A DNA stretch of 64,000 bases from Betaproteobacteria bacterium (GTDB taxonomy: Bacteria; Pseudomonadota; Gammaproteobacteria; Burkholderiales; Casimicrobiaceae): contig JADKEV010000013.1 of assembly GCA_016717855.1 (NCBI GenBank), positions 1 to 64,000 on the forward strand. Reading direction: 5' to 3'. Shown here in pieces: positions 44,790 through 53,720 of this stretch (within the stretch, counting starts at the first letter, position 1; each line of letters begins with the position of its first letter). The translations under genes were made by a program, and so were the position numbers. The notes under the pieces were generated by a model that had not been told where the DNA came from, ran no database searches, and worked only from the letters and a program-made list of their open reading frames with translations.

Positions 44790-46277
44790 ATGAAATACAC
44801 CGATCTCCGTTCGTTCATCGCGCAGCTCGAGGCGCGCGGGCTGCTGAAGCGCGTCACCGTCGAGGTCGATCCCTATCTGGAAATGACCGAGATCTGCGAT
44901 CGGGTGCTGAAACAAGGGGGCCCCGCGATCCTGTTCGAGAAGCCCAAGGGCCACGCGATGCCCGTGCTGGGCAACCTGTTCGGGACGCCCGAGCGCGTGG
45001 CGCTGGGCATGGGCGCGGACTCGGTGGCGGCGCTGCGCGAGGTCGGCGAACTGCTGGCCGCGCTCAAGGAGCCGCAGCCGCCCAAGCGCTTCGCCGAGGT
45101 GATCGACAAGATCGGGATGTTCAAGCAGGCGTTCTGGGACATGCGGCCGAAGGAATTGCGCGGCGCGCCGTGCCAGGAGATCGTCTGGGAGAACGCCGAC
45201 GTCGATCTCGCCCGGCTGCCGATACAGACCTGCTGGCCGGGCGACGCGGGCAAATTGATCACCTGGGGCCTCACCGTCACGCGCGGGCCGAACAAGCCGC
45301 GGCAGAACCTGGGCATCTATCGCCAGCAGGTGATCGGCCGCGACAAGGTCATCATGCGCTGGCTGGCGCATCGCGGCGGCGCGCTGGATTTTCGCGATCA
45401 CGCGCTGGCGCATCCGGGACAGCCGTTCCCGATCTCCGTGGCGCTGGGCGCCGATCCGGCCACCATCCTGGCCGCCGTCACGCCGGTGCCGGACACGCTC
45501 TCGGAATACCAGTTCGCCGGGCTGCTCCGGGGCGGGCGGACCGAAGTCGTCAAGTGCCTGGGCAACGATCTGCAGGTGCCCGCCTCCGCCGAGATCGTGC
45601 TCGAGGGCGCACTGACCCCCGACGCGAGCGACCCCACCGGCTACGAGACCGCGGCGGAAGGCCCGTTCGGCGACCACACCGGCTACTACAACGAGGTCGA
45701 GCGCTTTCCCGTGTTCACCATTGCCCGCATCACGATGCGCCGCGATCCGCTCTACCACTCGACGTACACCGGCAAGCCGCCCGACGAGCCGGCGATCCTG
45801 GGCGTCGCGCTCAACGAAGTGTTCGTCCCGATATTGAAGCGCCAGTTTCCCGAGATCGTCGACTTCTACCTGCCGCCGGAGGGCTGCTCCTACCGCCTCG
45901 CCGTGGTGTCGATGAAAAAACAGTATCCGGGCCACGCCAAGCGCGTGATGCTGGGCGTGTGGAGCTTTCTGCGGCAGTTCATGTACACCAAGTTCATCAT
46001 CGTCACCGACGACGACGTGAACGTCCGTGACTGGAAGGAGGTGATCTGGGCGATGACCACGCGCGTCGATCCGGCACGCGATGTCACGATGATCGAGCGG
46101 ACGCCGATCGACTATCTCGACTTCGCCTCGCCAGTGTCCGGACTGGGGTCCAAGATGGGTATCGACGCGACCAACAAGTGGAAGGGCGAGACGACGCGCG
46201 AGTGGGGAACGCCGATCCGGATGGACGACGCGGTAAAGGCGCGCGTGGACAGGCTCTGGGGAGAACTGGGGATCTGA
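44790..46277 (+). CDS. ubiD: 4-hydroxy-3-polyprenylbenzoate decarboxylase (UbiD)
   Basis: 495 aa. A prenylated-FMN-dependent decarboxylase in ubiquinone synthesis; its cofactor needs UbiX, not encoded here. Family features: YTDLRSFIAQLEARGLLKRV at the start, NLFGTPERVALGMG, LGIYRQQVIGRDKVIMRWLAHRGG, the active-site region AAEGPFGDHTGYYNEVERFPVFTI, and SMKKQYPGHAKRVM. ATG 44790. It follows chrA by 35 bp but probably has its own promoter. Confidence 0.95.
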   Translation: MKYTDLRSFIAQLEARGLLKRVTVEVDPYLEMTEICDRVLKQGGPAILFEKPKGHAMPVLGNLFGTPERVALGMGADSVAALREVGELLAALKEPQPPKRFAEVIDKIGMFKQAFWDMRPKELRGAPCQEIVWENADVDLARLPIQTCWPGDAGKLITWGLTVTRGPNKPRQNLGIYRQQVIGRDKVIMRWLAHRGGALDFRDHALAHPGQPFPISVALGADPATILAAVTPVPDTLSEYQFAGLLRGGRTEVVKCLGNDLQVPASAEIVLEGALTPDASDPTGYETAAEGPFGDHTGYYNEVERFPVFTIARITMRRDPLYHSTYTGKPPDEPAILGVALNEVFVPILKRQFPEIVDFYLPPEGCSYRLAVVSMKKQYPGHAKRVMLGVWSFLRQFMYTKFIIVTDDDVNVRDWKEVIWAMTTRVDPARDVTMIERTPIDYLDFASPVSGLGSKMGIDATNKWKGETTREWGTPIRMDDAVKARVDRLWGELGI

Positions 46278-46281
46278 GAGT

Positions 46282-46422
46282 TCAGCGGTGGCGCCGCAAG
46301 TTCACGGCGGCGAGTGCGCCCAGCGACAGCAGGAAGCCATGCCGGCCGGCCGGGCTCACCGCCGGAATCCGCGCATGGTCGGGCACGCCGAACCAGCGGA
46401 CGGCATTCTGGCCGCCGTTCAT
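46282..46422 (-). CDS. 46-aa micro-ORF with IPTL-CTERM-like tail
   Basis: Its ATG overlaps the stop of the glycosyltransferase gene (ATGA), with GAAGGA directly before it. The last 28 residues (IPAVSPAGRHGFLLSLGALA, then AVNLRRHR) have the layout of an IPTL-CTERM sorting signal: IP-x-(L/V)-S, hydrophobic helix, Arg/His-rich end. There is no signal peptide. It may be a remnant of a surface protein, a small membrane peptide or chance. Confidence 0.4.
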   Translation of the reverse strand: MNGGQNAVRWFGVPDHARIPAVSPAGRHGFLLSLGALAAVNLRRHR

Positions 46423-47519
46423 TCCTTCACCACGTCCAGCCCCGCGGAACGCCGGAAAAAGTGGAGGTTGCCTTCGACGCGCGGCCACTCCGCGGCGGGC
46501 ACACTGCCTTCCTCCGCCAGGCGTTCGATGGCTAACCGGCCCTCAGCCATGGCGCCAATCCAAGATGCGGCGACGCTCAGTTCGTCGAGGCAGCGCCAGC
46601 GATAGACTTCTTCGTCGACGAACAGCAGGTCCGCGGGACGCGGGATCGCAGCGGCTTGCCGCGCGAACAGGTGCGCCAGCGCGAATTCCCGGCGCTCGCG
46701 GTGGTAGCGCGCCAGCTGGTACAGCGGCTCCGCGCGCCGCGGCCGGAACTGGTAGGCCGCCAAATAGGCGGCCTGTACTTCGGCCACGGCCACGGCAAGC
46801 CGCTCGCTCATGCGGCCAATCTCGTAAAGTGCACACCAAGTCTCCTCGTCCCACCCGGCCATTGCCGCGCGCCGGCGATACGCGTCCCGCGCCTTCCCGG
46901 GCAGTCCGGCGTCGCGGTAGCTCTGCGCGAGATAGAACGCGTAGCGTGCGTTCTGCGGTTCGTCGGCCAGCGCGCGCTCAAGAATCGCCGCATCCCTCTC
47001 GTAGGTTTTCGGATCGCGTGCCCGGGCGCCGTCGTGCAGCACGACGATGTGCGGCCATTCGAGCTGGGTGAACTGCGCGGCGGGCGTCGAAGTGAGGTAC
47101 TCGTGAATTACGCCGGCCCATCGCCATTCGAGGCGCGTGGACACCAGCGCGCCCCGGCTGTAGATCGTGCCGGCGTACTCGGCATGCAGGTAATACGCAT
47201 CGCGGTCCAGGTCGGGCCACGCAAAGCCCTCCGGCGCGCGGAACGTCTCGTCGGCATCGATGAAGAGAAGGAAGGCGGCCTTGCCGCGCGCCAACTCGAG
47301 CGCCTCGGTGCGGTTGACGCCGAAGTTGCGCCATGGGCGTTCGTGAAGCTCGCCGGGAATGCCGGCGAGTTCCGCGCGCACGATGTCCTGGGTACCATCG
47401 GTCGAGCCGGTATCGACGATGACCCAATGCGTGATGAAGGGGCGCGCCGAGGCGAGGCAGCGCCGGATGACATGCGCCTCGTTCTTGACGATCATGTTCA
47501 GGCAGACGGAGGGTGGCAT
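46419..47519 (-). CDS. Family 2 glycosyltransferase with TPR-like C-terminus
   Basis: 366 aa. The N-terminal GT-A domain (1-190) has LNMIVKNEAHVIRRCLAS, WVIVDTGSTDGTQDIV (nucleotide-sugar loop) and LLFIDADET (DxD). The C-terminal half (195-360) consists of helical TPR-like repeats, for example NARYAFYLAQSYRDAGLPGKARDAY. This build is like SunS and WaaE-like enzymes that glycosylate peptides or lipopolysaccharide. Acceptor unknown. ATG 47519; the 41 codons upstream are not family-like. It is divergent from the cupin gene. Confidence 0.85.
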   Translation of the reverse strand: MPPSVCLNMIVKNEAHVIRRCLASARPFITHWVIVDTGSTDGTQDIVRAELAGIPGELHERPWRNFGVNRTEALELARGKAAFLLFIDADETFRAPEGFAWPDLDRDAYYLHAEYAGTIYSRGALVSTRLEWRWAGVIHEYLTSTPAAQFTQLEWPHIVVLHDGARARDPKTYERDAAILERALADEPQNARYAFYLAQSYRDAGLPGKARDAYRRRAAMAGWDEETWCALYEIGRMSERLAVAVAEVQAAYLAAYQFRPRRAEPLYQLARYHRERREFALAHLFARQAAAIPRPADLLFVDEEVYRWRCLDELSVAASWIGAMAEGRLAIERLAEEGSVPAAEWPRVEGNLHFFRRSAGLDVVKE

Positions 47520-47640
47520 GGCCGACGCGGCTCGCGGAAGTGTGTGCGGAGGATACCGCGATTCCCGGCGGGCGACCGACAGCCCCCGAGACGGCGGGGA
47601 AAGGCATAATATCGGAGTCCCCCACTTCCACGAACCGGCC

Positions 47641-48117
47641 ATGAATCCACCGAAACTCCCCGCGATCGATCCTTCAACCGTCGAGGAAGTCCGCGGCTCC
47701 GGCTATCCCGAGCCGTTCCGCTCGCGGATGGGCGACCGCACCAAGAGACGGCTCGGCGAAGCGGCCGGCCTGACCCGGTTCGGCGTCAACCTGGTCACGC
47801 TGGGGCCCGGCGGGCAGTCGGCGCTGCGGCACTGGCACACGCTCGAGGATGAATTCGTCTACGTCCTTTCGGGCGAGGTGGTCTTGATTTCGGACGAGGG
47901 CGAACAGATCTTGGGGGCGGGGATGTGCGCGGGCTATCCCGGTGGACAGCGCAACGCGCATCACTTGGTCAACCGTTCGGCAACGGCGGCGCGGTACCTG
48001 GAAATCGGCAACCGGATCGAAGGCGACAACGCCTTCTATCCCGATGACGATCTGCTGTGGGTGGAAACCGAAGGCGGCACGATTGCCGCGCACAAGGACG
48101 GGAGACGCTATGAGTGA
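47641..48117 (+). CDS. Cupin domain protein
   Basis: 158 aa. Cupin motif 1: QSALRHWHTLEDEFVYVLSGEV; motif 2: GYPGGQRNAHHLVN. Metal ligands would be His61, His63, Glu67 and His107. Substrate unknown; small cupins of this kind are often sugar or transcription-linked. CATAAT at 47605-47610 may be the -10; no strong ribosome site is seen. It overlaps the next gene by 8 bp. Confidence 0.87.
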   Translation: MNPPKLPAIDPSTVEEVRGSGYPEPFRSRMGDRTKRRLGEAAGLTRFGVNLVTLGPGGQSALRHWHTLEDEFVYVLSGEVVLISDEGEQILGAGMCAGYPGGQRNAHHLVNRSATAARYLEIGNRIEGDNAFYPDDDLLWVETEGGTIAAHKDGRRYE

Positions 48118-48493
48118 CAATAATCAGTCGGCGGTCATCGACGTGACGCCCAGCGGCGATGTCGGGCCGCCTTCGGGCCTGGTCAACGTCGGCCACGCGA
48201 TCTATGCCTGCTACGCCATCGGTTTTTTCGTGGGCGTGACGTGGCTGGTCGGCGTCATCCTCGCGTACGTCAAGCGCGACGAAGCCACCGGCACCTGGAT
48301 GGAATCGCACTTCTCCTGGCAAATCCGCACCTTCTGGTGGAGCGTGCTGTGGTGCGTAATCGGAACGATCCTGTTCATCACCATCATCGGCATCGTCATC
48401 GCCTGGCCGCTCTGGGCCGTCGCGTGGCTGTGGGCGCTCTATCGTGTGATCAAGGGCTGGATCAAGCTCAACGACGCCAAGCCGGTGAGCTGA
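48110..48493 (+). CDS. DUF4870-type small membrane protein
   Basis: 127 aa. A polar 20-residue start is followed by three hydrophobic segments (about 30-52, 75-95 and 95-115). VNVGHAIYACYAIGFFVGVTWLVGVILAYVKR and SHFSWQIRTFWWSVLW fit this small inner-membrane family. Function unknown. GGAG sits 8 nt before ATG 48110, inside the cupin gene, so translation is coupled. Confidence 0.82.
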   Translation: MSDNNQSAVIDVTPSGDVGPPSGLVNVGHAIYACYAIGFFVGVTWLVGVILAYVKRDEATGTWMESHFSWQIRTFWWSVLWCVIGTILFITIIGIVIAWPLWAVAWLWALYRVIKGWIKLNDAKPVS

Positions 48494-48537
48494 CCGCCGT
48501 GCGCTTCGGCGCCGCGCCGCTTCGTCGCGCGTGGGCA

Positions 48538-49488
48538 TCACTCGATCTTGATGTTCAGTTCCTTGACCAGCCGACCGTATTTTTCGTAGTCGCTCCGGTA
48601 CAGGGATGCGAACTGCTCGGGCGTGCCGCCGACCGCATCAAGCCCCTGCGGCGCCAATCTTTCGCGAACCGATGGTTCGGCGAGGATGCGAGCGACGGAA
48701 GCATTCAGTTGTTGGACGATCTGTGGTGGCGTGCCCGCCGGGGCAAACAGCCCCAGCCACTGGTCGAGGATCAGGCCGCGCATGCCTGACTCCTGGTAGG
48801 TCGGCACCTCTGGCAACGAAGACGCCCGCGTTTCCGTGCTCTGGGCGATGATCTTGACCTTTCCCGCCTTGTAGTGGGGCATCACGGGGGTGGAACCGAG
48901 CGAGGCCACTTGCACCTGCCCGCCGACCAGGTCGCCGATGGCCTGGCCGCCACCCTTGTACGGCACGTGCGTGAGCTTGATGCCGGCGATCTGCGCGAGC
49001 CATTCGCCGGCAATGTGCTGGCCGGATCCCGCGCCCGATGTAGCGTAGCCGATGCCAGGCTTGGCCTTGGCCGCGACGATCAGCTCAGCCACAGTTGCCA
49101 CGCCCAGCGAGGGATGAACGGCCAGCACCAGCGGCTGGCGGGTGTACTGCACGATCGGCATGAGATCCTTTATCGCGTCGTAGCCCAGCTTGTACAGGTG
49201 CGGGCTGGAGGTCAGTGCGTCGGCAGATGAAAGCAGCACATATCCGTCAGCGGGTTGCTTGGCAACGTACTCCGCGCCTATGTTGCCGTTGGCGCCAGTC
49301 CGGTTCTCCACGATGAACGGCTGGCCCAACTCCTGCGACAAGCGATCGCTCAGCATCCGCGTGACAAAGTCAAGCGAGCCACCAGCCGCGAAGGGGACGA
49401 TAACGCGTACAGGCTTGGCGGGCCATGCTTGCGCAAATGCGGCGCCTGAGAAAACGAGTGCTGCCAGGATCGTGATTATTCTGGACAT
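48538..49488 (-). CDS. Bug/TctC-family solute-binding protein
   Basis: 316 aa periplasmic binding protein. The signal peptide ends at GAAFAQA (about 20). Family motifs: WPAKPVRVIVPFAAGGSLDFVTRM, VENRTGANGNIGAEYVAK and LTHVPYKGGGQAIGDLVGGQV. Such proteins are very numerous in betaproteobacteria and bind carboxylates or other small acids. No tctA/tctB membrane genes follow. It ends the operon with the deacetylase and DUF3604 genes (18-bp gap). Confidence 0.92.
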   Translation of the reverse strand: MSRIITILAALVFSGAAFAQAWPAKPVRVIVPFAAGGSLDFVTRMLSDRLSQELGQPFIVENRTGANGNIGAEYVAKQPADGYVLLSSADALTSSPHLYKLGYDAIKDLMPIVQYTRQPLVLAVHPSLGVATVAELIVAAKAKPGIGYATSGAGSGQHIAGEWLAQIAGIKLTHVPYKGGGQAIGDLVGGQVQVASLGSTPVMPHYKAGKVKIIAQSTETRASSLPEVPTYQESGMRGLILDQWLGLFAPAGTPPQIVQQLNASVARILAEPSVRERLAPQGLDAVGGTPEQFASLYRSDYEKYGRLVKELNIKIE

Positions 49489-49506
49489 GAGAGCCTCCTT
49501 GGATTG

Positions 49507-50322
49507 TTAGTGCCGGACTGCCAGGACCCGTTCCGCGAGCGTGCGGGCGGTACAGACTTCGATGTCACCACGCTGCCGGACATGGCCCAGCACCCTGCGC
49601 ACGACGGAAAACCGCGCATCGTCGGTGCCGCTCAAGTAGGCGTGGACCACCAGCGTGGTCGTGGCGCGGGCCTCGGCGAGACGATCCATCGTCGCCACCC
49701 ACCGGGCCTCGAGTTCCTCCGGCTTGCGCGGACCTTGCTTGCGGCGGAGGTATTGGATGGAATCGACCATGGCATGTCGCCACGGCACATGCGCCAGGCC
49801 CGATGGGAGCAAGCCGGGCTCCACGAACTGGTCGCCCTCCTCGGGATCGTCTGCCTGCGCGACATCGGTACTGCTGTCATAGCGATAGCCAAGGTCGGCG
49901 AGAATCGACGCGGCGTGCGGGCCGCGCAGCGCCCCGGGCGCACGGAAGCCGGCGGGCCGCAGGCCGAGGTGGTCAAGCGCTGCAGTCCCGTCATGAATCA
50001 CTTGTTCGACACGCCTGCGGTCAAGGCTGGCGAGGGGCTCATGCACCCAACCGTGCAGGCCGACCTCATGTCCGCGTTCTGCAAGCTCGAGCACCCGGTC
50101 GGGATGGTGCAGCCCGTTCCATCCCTCGATGAAGAACGTACCCTGAAGATCGAGTTCATCGAGCAGGCCCAGGATCCGTGGGTAGCCGATGGCCAGGCTG
50201 GGCTCCAACGGATCGGGGGCGCCGGCTCTGCCGGCGCCAATCGCCATGGCTTGCCCCATGTTGTCAAAGGTCAGGCACAGCATGGCCCTCTTGTTGGTTG
50301 TAGCCTGCGTGACGGGCGCCAT
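49507..50322 (-). CDS. Polysaccharide deacetylase-family protein (NodB domain)
   Basis: 271 aa. NodB-type (beta/alpha) barrel: LTFDNMGQ is motif 1, HEVGLHGWVHEP (HxxxH) is motif 2, and GFRAPGAL is motif 3. The usual second Asp of motif 1 (TFDD), a metal ligand, is Asn here. No signal peptide is visible, so it may act in the cytoplasm on a small N-acyl or amide substrate, like PuuE-type members. ATG 50322 starts 16 bp after the DUF3604 stop. Confidence 0.87.
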   Translation of the reverse strand: MAPVTQATTNKRAMLCLTFDNMGQAMAIGAGRAGAPDPLEPSLAIGYPRILGLLDELDLQGTFFIEGWNGLHHPDRVLELAERGHEVGLHGWVHEPLASLDRRRVEQVIHDGTAALDHLGLRPAGFRAPGALRGPHAASILADLGYRYDSSTDVAQADDPEEGDQFVEPGLLPSGLAHVPWRHAMVDSIQYLRRKQGPRKPEELEARWVATMDRLAEARATTTLVVHAYLSGTDDARFSVVRRVLGHVRQRGDIEVCTARTLAERVLAVRH

Positions 50323-50338
50323 GGCAATTTCGCCTGGC

Positions 50339-52597
50339 TCAGCGCAGCACGTACGTGGGGCTCGACCAGGCCAGGTGCCCATCCTCGAACGTGATGCACA
50401 CGTACAAGGCATCTTCATCCACCTTGCTGCGCTGGATGCGGCGCGACAGCCGTGCGCTGTTCGCATCGTTTACATCGGGCAGTCTGAACACGCGCATCTG
50501 CCGCTTGATCCCGCCGCCGGTTGCCAGTACCTGGTCTTCAAGTCCGATTCCGCTGACGGCCAGCTCGACCTTCACCAACTTTGTGTCTATGGCAAGCGTG
50601 CCCGCATGAGCATCGGCCAGGATCAGCTCGGCGCCACCGAATCCGCCGGTCGTCAGCGTCTGCCAGGCAAGCTGGTTGTCCGCCTTGCGCTGCAGCGGCT
50701 TGTCGATGTTCCACAGATTGATCGGCGTAAACGAAACAATGCGGTTTCCCGTCAGTGTGGCGGAGCCGTCCCAGACGCTCTGGCGGCCCCGGCCCCGGTA
50801 TTCCGAGCCTTCCCAGATCATGCGGATGCGGCGGCCAAGATGCTCCTGAGTATAGGGACGCCAGGTTTCCAGCACCGTGGTGCGGTTGCGGATTTCGATG
50901 CGCTCGATCGGCGCGCCGGCAGAGACGTCGATCTCCAGCGTGACGCTGTCATCGGTGCTGCGAAGTATGTCGCCCATGCGCGCAACGCCTACCTTGTCGG
51001 TCACCTGCCCGCCCATATTGGGATCGTCGCCGTATAGCTCGGCCGGATTGTCAAAGTGCACGCGCGTGTCGAGGTGCACGCGACACCCAGTCGTGGCGTA
51101 ATGGTGGCGTTTGCGCAGTGCCTCGAAGAGCGCGTCGCGCGACAGTCCCGTCGCCAGCAGGCATGACAGCCCGCCGTATGCGCCGAACAGTGATGCGCCA
51201 GGGTGGCTGGCGCCGTGACGGCCCTTGTGGCCGTCCGAATTGGCCACCACGCCGACGCGGAAGCCCTGATCAAAAGCGTCCTCCAGCAGCCACTCGAACG
51301 TGCCCCAATCGGAGTGCACCTCCACTGCGCGCTCGATGCGGCCGTCATGCGCCATCTTGATGTCCGCGTAACGACCGCCGATATGCGCGAAGACCACGGC
51401 GTTCTCGTCCTTCAGCGCCCGGAACAGATCGGCGGCGCTGTTGGCGTCCGTCGCAAGATCGGACAGATCTTCCACCAGCGCGTGGTGCGAGCGGTGGATC
51501 TGCCGGCCCTCGTCGCGAAACAGCACGTTGCGGTCGCCGCCCAGACCCGTGTTGCCGGACCATTCGTAGCCGGGAAAGGCGATGAACCGGCCGTCGACGT
51601 TGTACTCGGCGGTGAGGCGGTTGAGCTCCTGCCAGAACGGCGTGGTGATCTGGAAGTCATTGCCCTGATGGCTCATCGCGTCGAGGAAGGCTGTGTCGCG
51701 CGCGAACACGATCAGCTCGCGCGCCGAGTTGGTGCCGATGGTTTCCTCCGACTGGCCGTGCAGGTCGGCCCAGAACGGCTGGAGTTCGACGGATTCATCG
51801 ATGCGCAGCGGATTGCTGGCGCAAACCGGCCGGCCGGCCGCGTTGCGCACGGCGATGCGCAACTCACCGGGCAGGTCCACGCGCAGGCCCTCGATGCGCG
51901 TGGCCAGCTGGCCGGCCTTGACCTCCAGTTGCGCTGGCAGGCCCTTGACCGGCAGCGAGGCATGCAGCGTGAAGCGACCTTCCACCAAATGACTCGGATT
52001 GCCCCACTTGTCCTCCCCCTTGAAGCCCAGCGCGAACGGCTGGCCCACGCGACGCTGCGTCGGCAGGATGGCTTTGTAGAGCACGGGCGGACCGGCCACT
52101 ACGGGGATGGTGGGCTGGACTGGCAGTTCGACGTAGTTGTAGGTGGCGAAAGCGTCCACCAGCACCCTGAATTCGAAGGTCGGCTCGGTGAATGTCTGAA
52201 TCCGGATGCCTGGCGAGCCGCCACGCCTGTCACCGATGCGCACCGTGATCGTGTCGCCCTCGCGCAGGAAGCCGCGCTGCACCCGGATCAGCAGGGTCTT
52301 GTCCCACGGCCGGATATTGCCTTTCATGTCGTAACGCAGTTCGAGCACCGCGCCATTGCTGGCTTCGGCCGTCACGTGGTTCCAGCCTTCGGGGTCGCTG
52401 AACTGCATCTTGCCCATGTCACTGGCAAAGCGATGCACGATCTTCAGGCTGCCCGTGTCGTCGATGCCGAAGTAGCCGGCCGTATAGGTGAGCGTGAGCG
52501 AGGCAAAGCTGCCGGCTTCGCAAGGCGTTGTCGGCGTGATCTCCGCTCGGCCCGCGCGCTCGCGCAGGTAGGTGGAGTGGAAGGCATTGTTGCGCAT
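50339..52597 (-). CDS. DUF3604 protein (PHP-like putative hydrolase)
   Basis: 752 aa. The N-terminal 290 residues form beta-sandwich modules. The DUF3604 part starts at FWADLHGQSEETIGTNS and includes AMSHQGNDFQITTPFW, FPGYEWSGNTGLGGDRNVLF, VVFAHIGGRYADIK, EVHSDWGTFEW and VVANSDGHKGRHGASHPG. The many His/Asp/Glu residues resemble the multinuclear metal site of PHP phosphoesterases. No signal peptide. It is the first gene of the operon downstream of a good sigma-70 promoter. Reaction unknown. Confidence 0.88.
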   Translation of the reverse strand: MRNNAFHSTYLRERAGRAEITPTTPCEAGSFASLTLTYTAGYFGIDDTGSLKIVHRFASDMGKMQFSDPEGWNHVTAEASNGAVLELRYDMKGNIRPWDKTLLIRVQRGFLREGDTITVRIGDRRGGSPGIRIQTFTEPTFEFRVLVDAFATYNYVELPVQPTIPVVAGPPVLYKAILPTQRRVGQPFALGFKGEDKWGNPSHLVEGRFTLHASLPVKGLPAQLEVKAGQLATRIEGLRVDLPGELRIAVRNAAGRPVCASNPLRIDESVELQPFWADLHGQSEETIGTNSARELIVFARDTAFLDAMSHQGNDFQITTPFWQELNRLTAEYNVDGRFIAFPGYEWSGNTGLGGDRNVLFRDEGRQIHRSHHALVEDLSDLATDANSAADLFRALKDENAVVFAHIGGRYADIKMAHDGRIERAVEVHSDWGTFEWLLEDAFDQGFRVGVVANSDGHKGRHGASHPGASLFGAYGGLSCLLATGLSRDALFEALRKRHHYATTGCRVHLDTRVHFDNPAELYGDDPNMGGQVTDKVGVARMGDILRSTDDSVTLEIDVSAGAPIERIEIRNRTTVLETWRPYTQEHLGRRIRMIWEGSEYRGRGRQSVWDGSATLTGNRIVSFTPINLWNIDKPLQRKADNQLAWQTLTTGGFGGAELILADAHAGTLAIDTKLVKVELAVSGIGLEDQVLATGGGIKRQMRVFRLPDVNDANSARLSRRIQRSKVDEDALYVCITFEDGHLAWSSPTYVLR

Positions 52598-52656
52598 GAA
52601 ATCCCTGTCGAACGAGGTGCCCGCGATGAGGGCTTGCGAAGCAGGCGCGTGGTGAG

Positions 52657-52684
52657 TCTATAGGCTGCAATTCTGGGCTGTCAA
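52657..52684 (-). promoter_or_regulatory. Sigma-70 promoter of the DUF3604 operon
   Basis: On the minus strand: TTGACA (52684-52679), 16-nt spacer, TATAGA (52662-52657). Six of six and five of six consensus matches. RNA would start about 52650, leaving a 53-nt leader. The site lies 14 bp or more from the lysR stop. Confidence 0.7.
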
Positions 52685-52698
52685 TCGCATGAACTGTC

Positions 52699-53628
52699 TC
52701 AGCGCAACTTCGCAAGCCGCGCCGCTTCGTCGCGCACCGCCTCGAGCAGGGCAACCGCTGGGGCGTAGTTCTCGAGCGAGCGATGCACCAGGCCGCCGCC
52801 GGCAAAGCGCCGGACCGCGCCCAGGTGCGGCACGATCCTGAGTCCCAGGCCGGGCTCGGCCTTCACCAGCGCATCGGCGACGCAACTCAGGTACGGGCCC
52901 GCTTTCAGGATCTGGATCAGCGCGGTCAGCGAAGTGAACTCCGTCGTGATCCGGGGCGGCGCCGCCCCCAGGTCGCGCAGCGCGGCGAACAGGTGGCTGA
53001 CCATTTCCCGGTCCTGCTGATAGATGGCCCAGGGATAAGGTGCGAGATCACCCGCGGCGATCCGCTTTTTCGCCAGCAGCGGATGGCCGCCGCCGGCAAC
53101 GATGCGCGACTGCATTTCGAAGAACGCGTGCCGCGCGATGAAGGGCGGCACCGACTCCGCGTCCGGCAGTCCGCAGAACACCACGTCCAGCTTGCCGTCG
53201 AACAGGCGGGGATGGGTCAGCTCGTTCACGCCGACCTCCAGTTCCACGGTCAGCTCGGGGTATTGCGCCTGCAGCCGGGCCACGGCGCGCGGCAACAGCG
53301 CCACGCCGAAGAACGGGCCCGCGCCGACCCGCAGCCGGCCCGAGCGGCCGCTGCGAAACGCGCGCATCTCGACTTCGGCGAAATGACATTCGGCCTCGAT
53401 CCGCCTCGCGTGGGGGAGCAGCGTCTGGCCGAACGCAGTCAGCGCCACGCCGCGCGGGAGGCGCTCGAACAATTGGACACCCAGCCGCGCCTCGAGCTGA
53501 TTGATGCTCTTGGACAGCGCCGGCTGCGTGATCGCGAGCCGCTGGGCCGCCGCGCTGATGCTGCCGTCGGTCGCCACGGCCAGGAAGCGGCGCAACAGTC
53601 CGGAGTCGCTGACGACTGCCATATCCAT
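52699..53628 (-). CDS. LysR-family transcriptional regulator
   Basis: 309 aa. The N-terminal winged helix RFLAVATDGSISAAAQRLAITQPALSKSINQLEARLGVQLFER is classical LysR; the rest is a two-lobed effector-binding domain (about 95-305). It is divergent from the sulfatase and directly upstream of the DUF3604 operon, so it probably controls both. The effector is likely a breakdown product of the locus. Confidence 0.93.
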   Translation of the reverse strand: MDMAVVSDSGLLRRFLAVATDGSISAAAQRLAITQPALSKSINQLEARLGVQLFERLPRGVALTAFGQTLLPHARRIEAECHFAEVEMRAFRSGRSGRLRVGAGPFFGVALLPRAVARLQAQYPELTVELEVGVNELTHPRLFDGKLDVVFCGLPDAESVPPFIARHAFFEMQSRIVAGGGHPLLAKKRIAAGDLAPYPWAIYQQDREMVSHLFAALRDLGAAPPRITTEFTSLTALIQILKAGPYLSCVADALVKAEPGLGLRIVPHLGAVRRFAGGGLVHRSLENYAPAVALLEAVRDEAARLAKLR

Positions 53629-53650
53629 TGGTTATGGGTTTGAGCGTGAT

Positions 53651-53662
53651 TTGAATTTTCAA
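53651..53662. promoter_or_regulatory. AT-rich palindrome, candidate LysR operator
   Basis: TTGAA-TT-TTCAA lies 23 bp from the lysR start and 59 bp from the sulfatase start. A short symmetric site in a divergent LysR gap is typical of the regulator binding site. It is embedded in an AT-rich patch that also reads TTATGTTC. Confidence 0.45.
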
Positions 53663-53720
53663 TTATGTTCTTGCTGTGGCACTGTCGCAACTCCCGCGGG
53701 CCTGGGGCCGGCACTGGAGA

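Noticed and set aside
48538..52600. Lower GC of the DUF3604 operon as a sign of horizontal transfer
   Set aside because: By eye some lines look less GC-rich, but two lines I counted were about 63 and 70 percent; without a full calculation it is not a claim.
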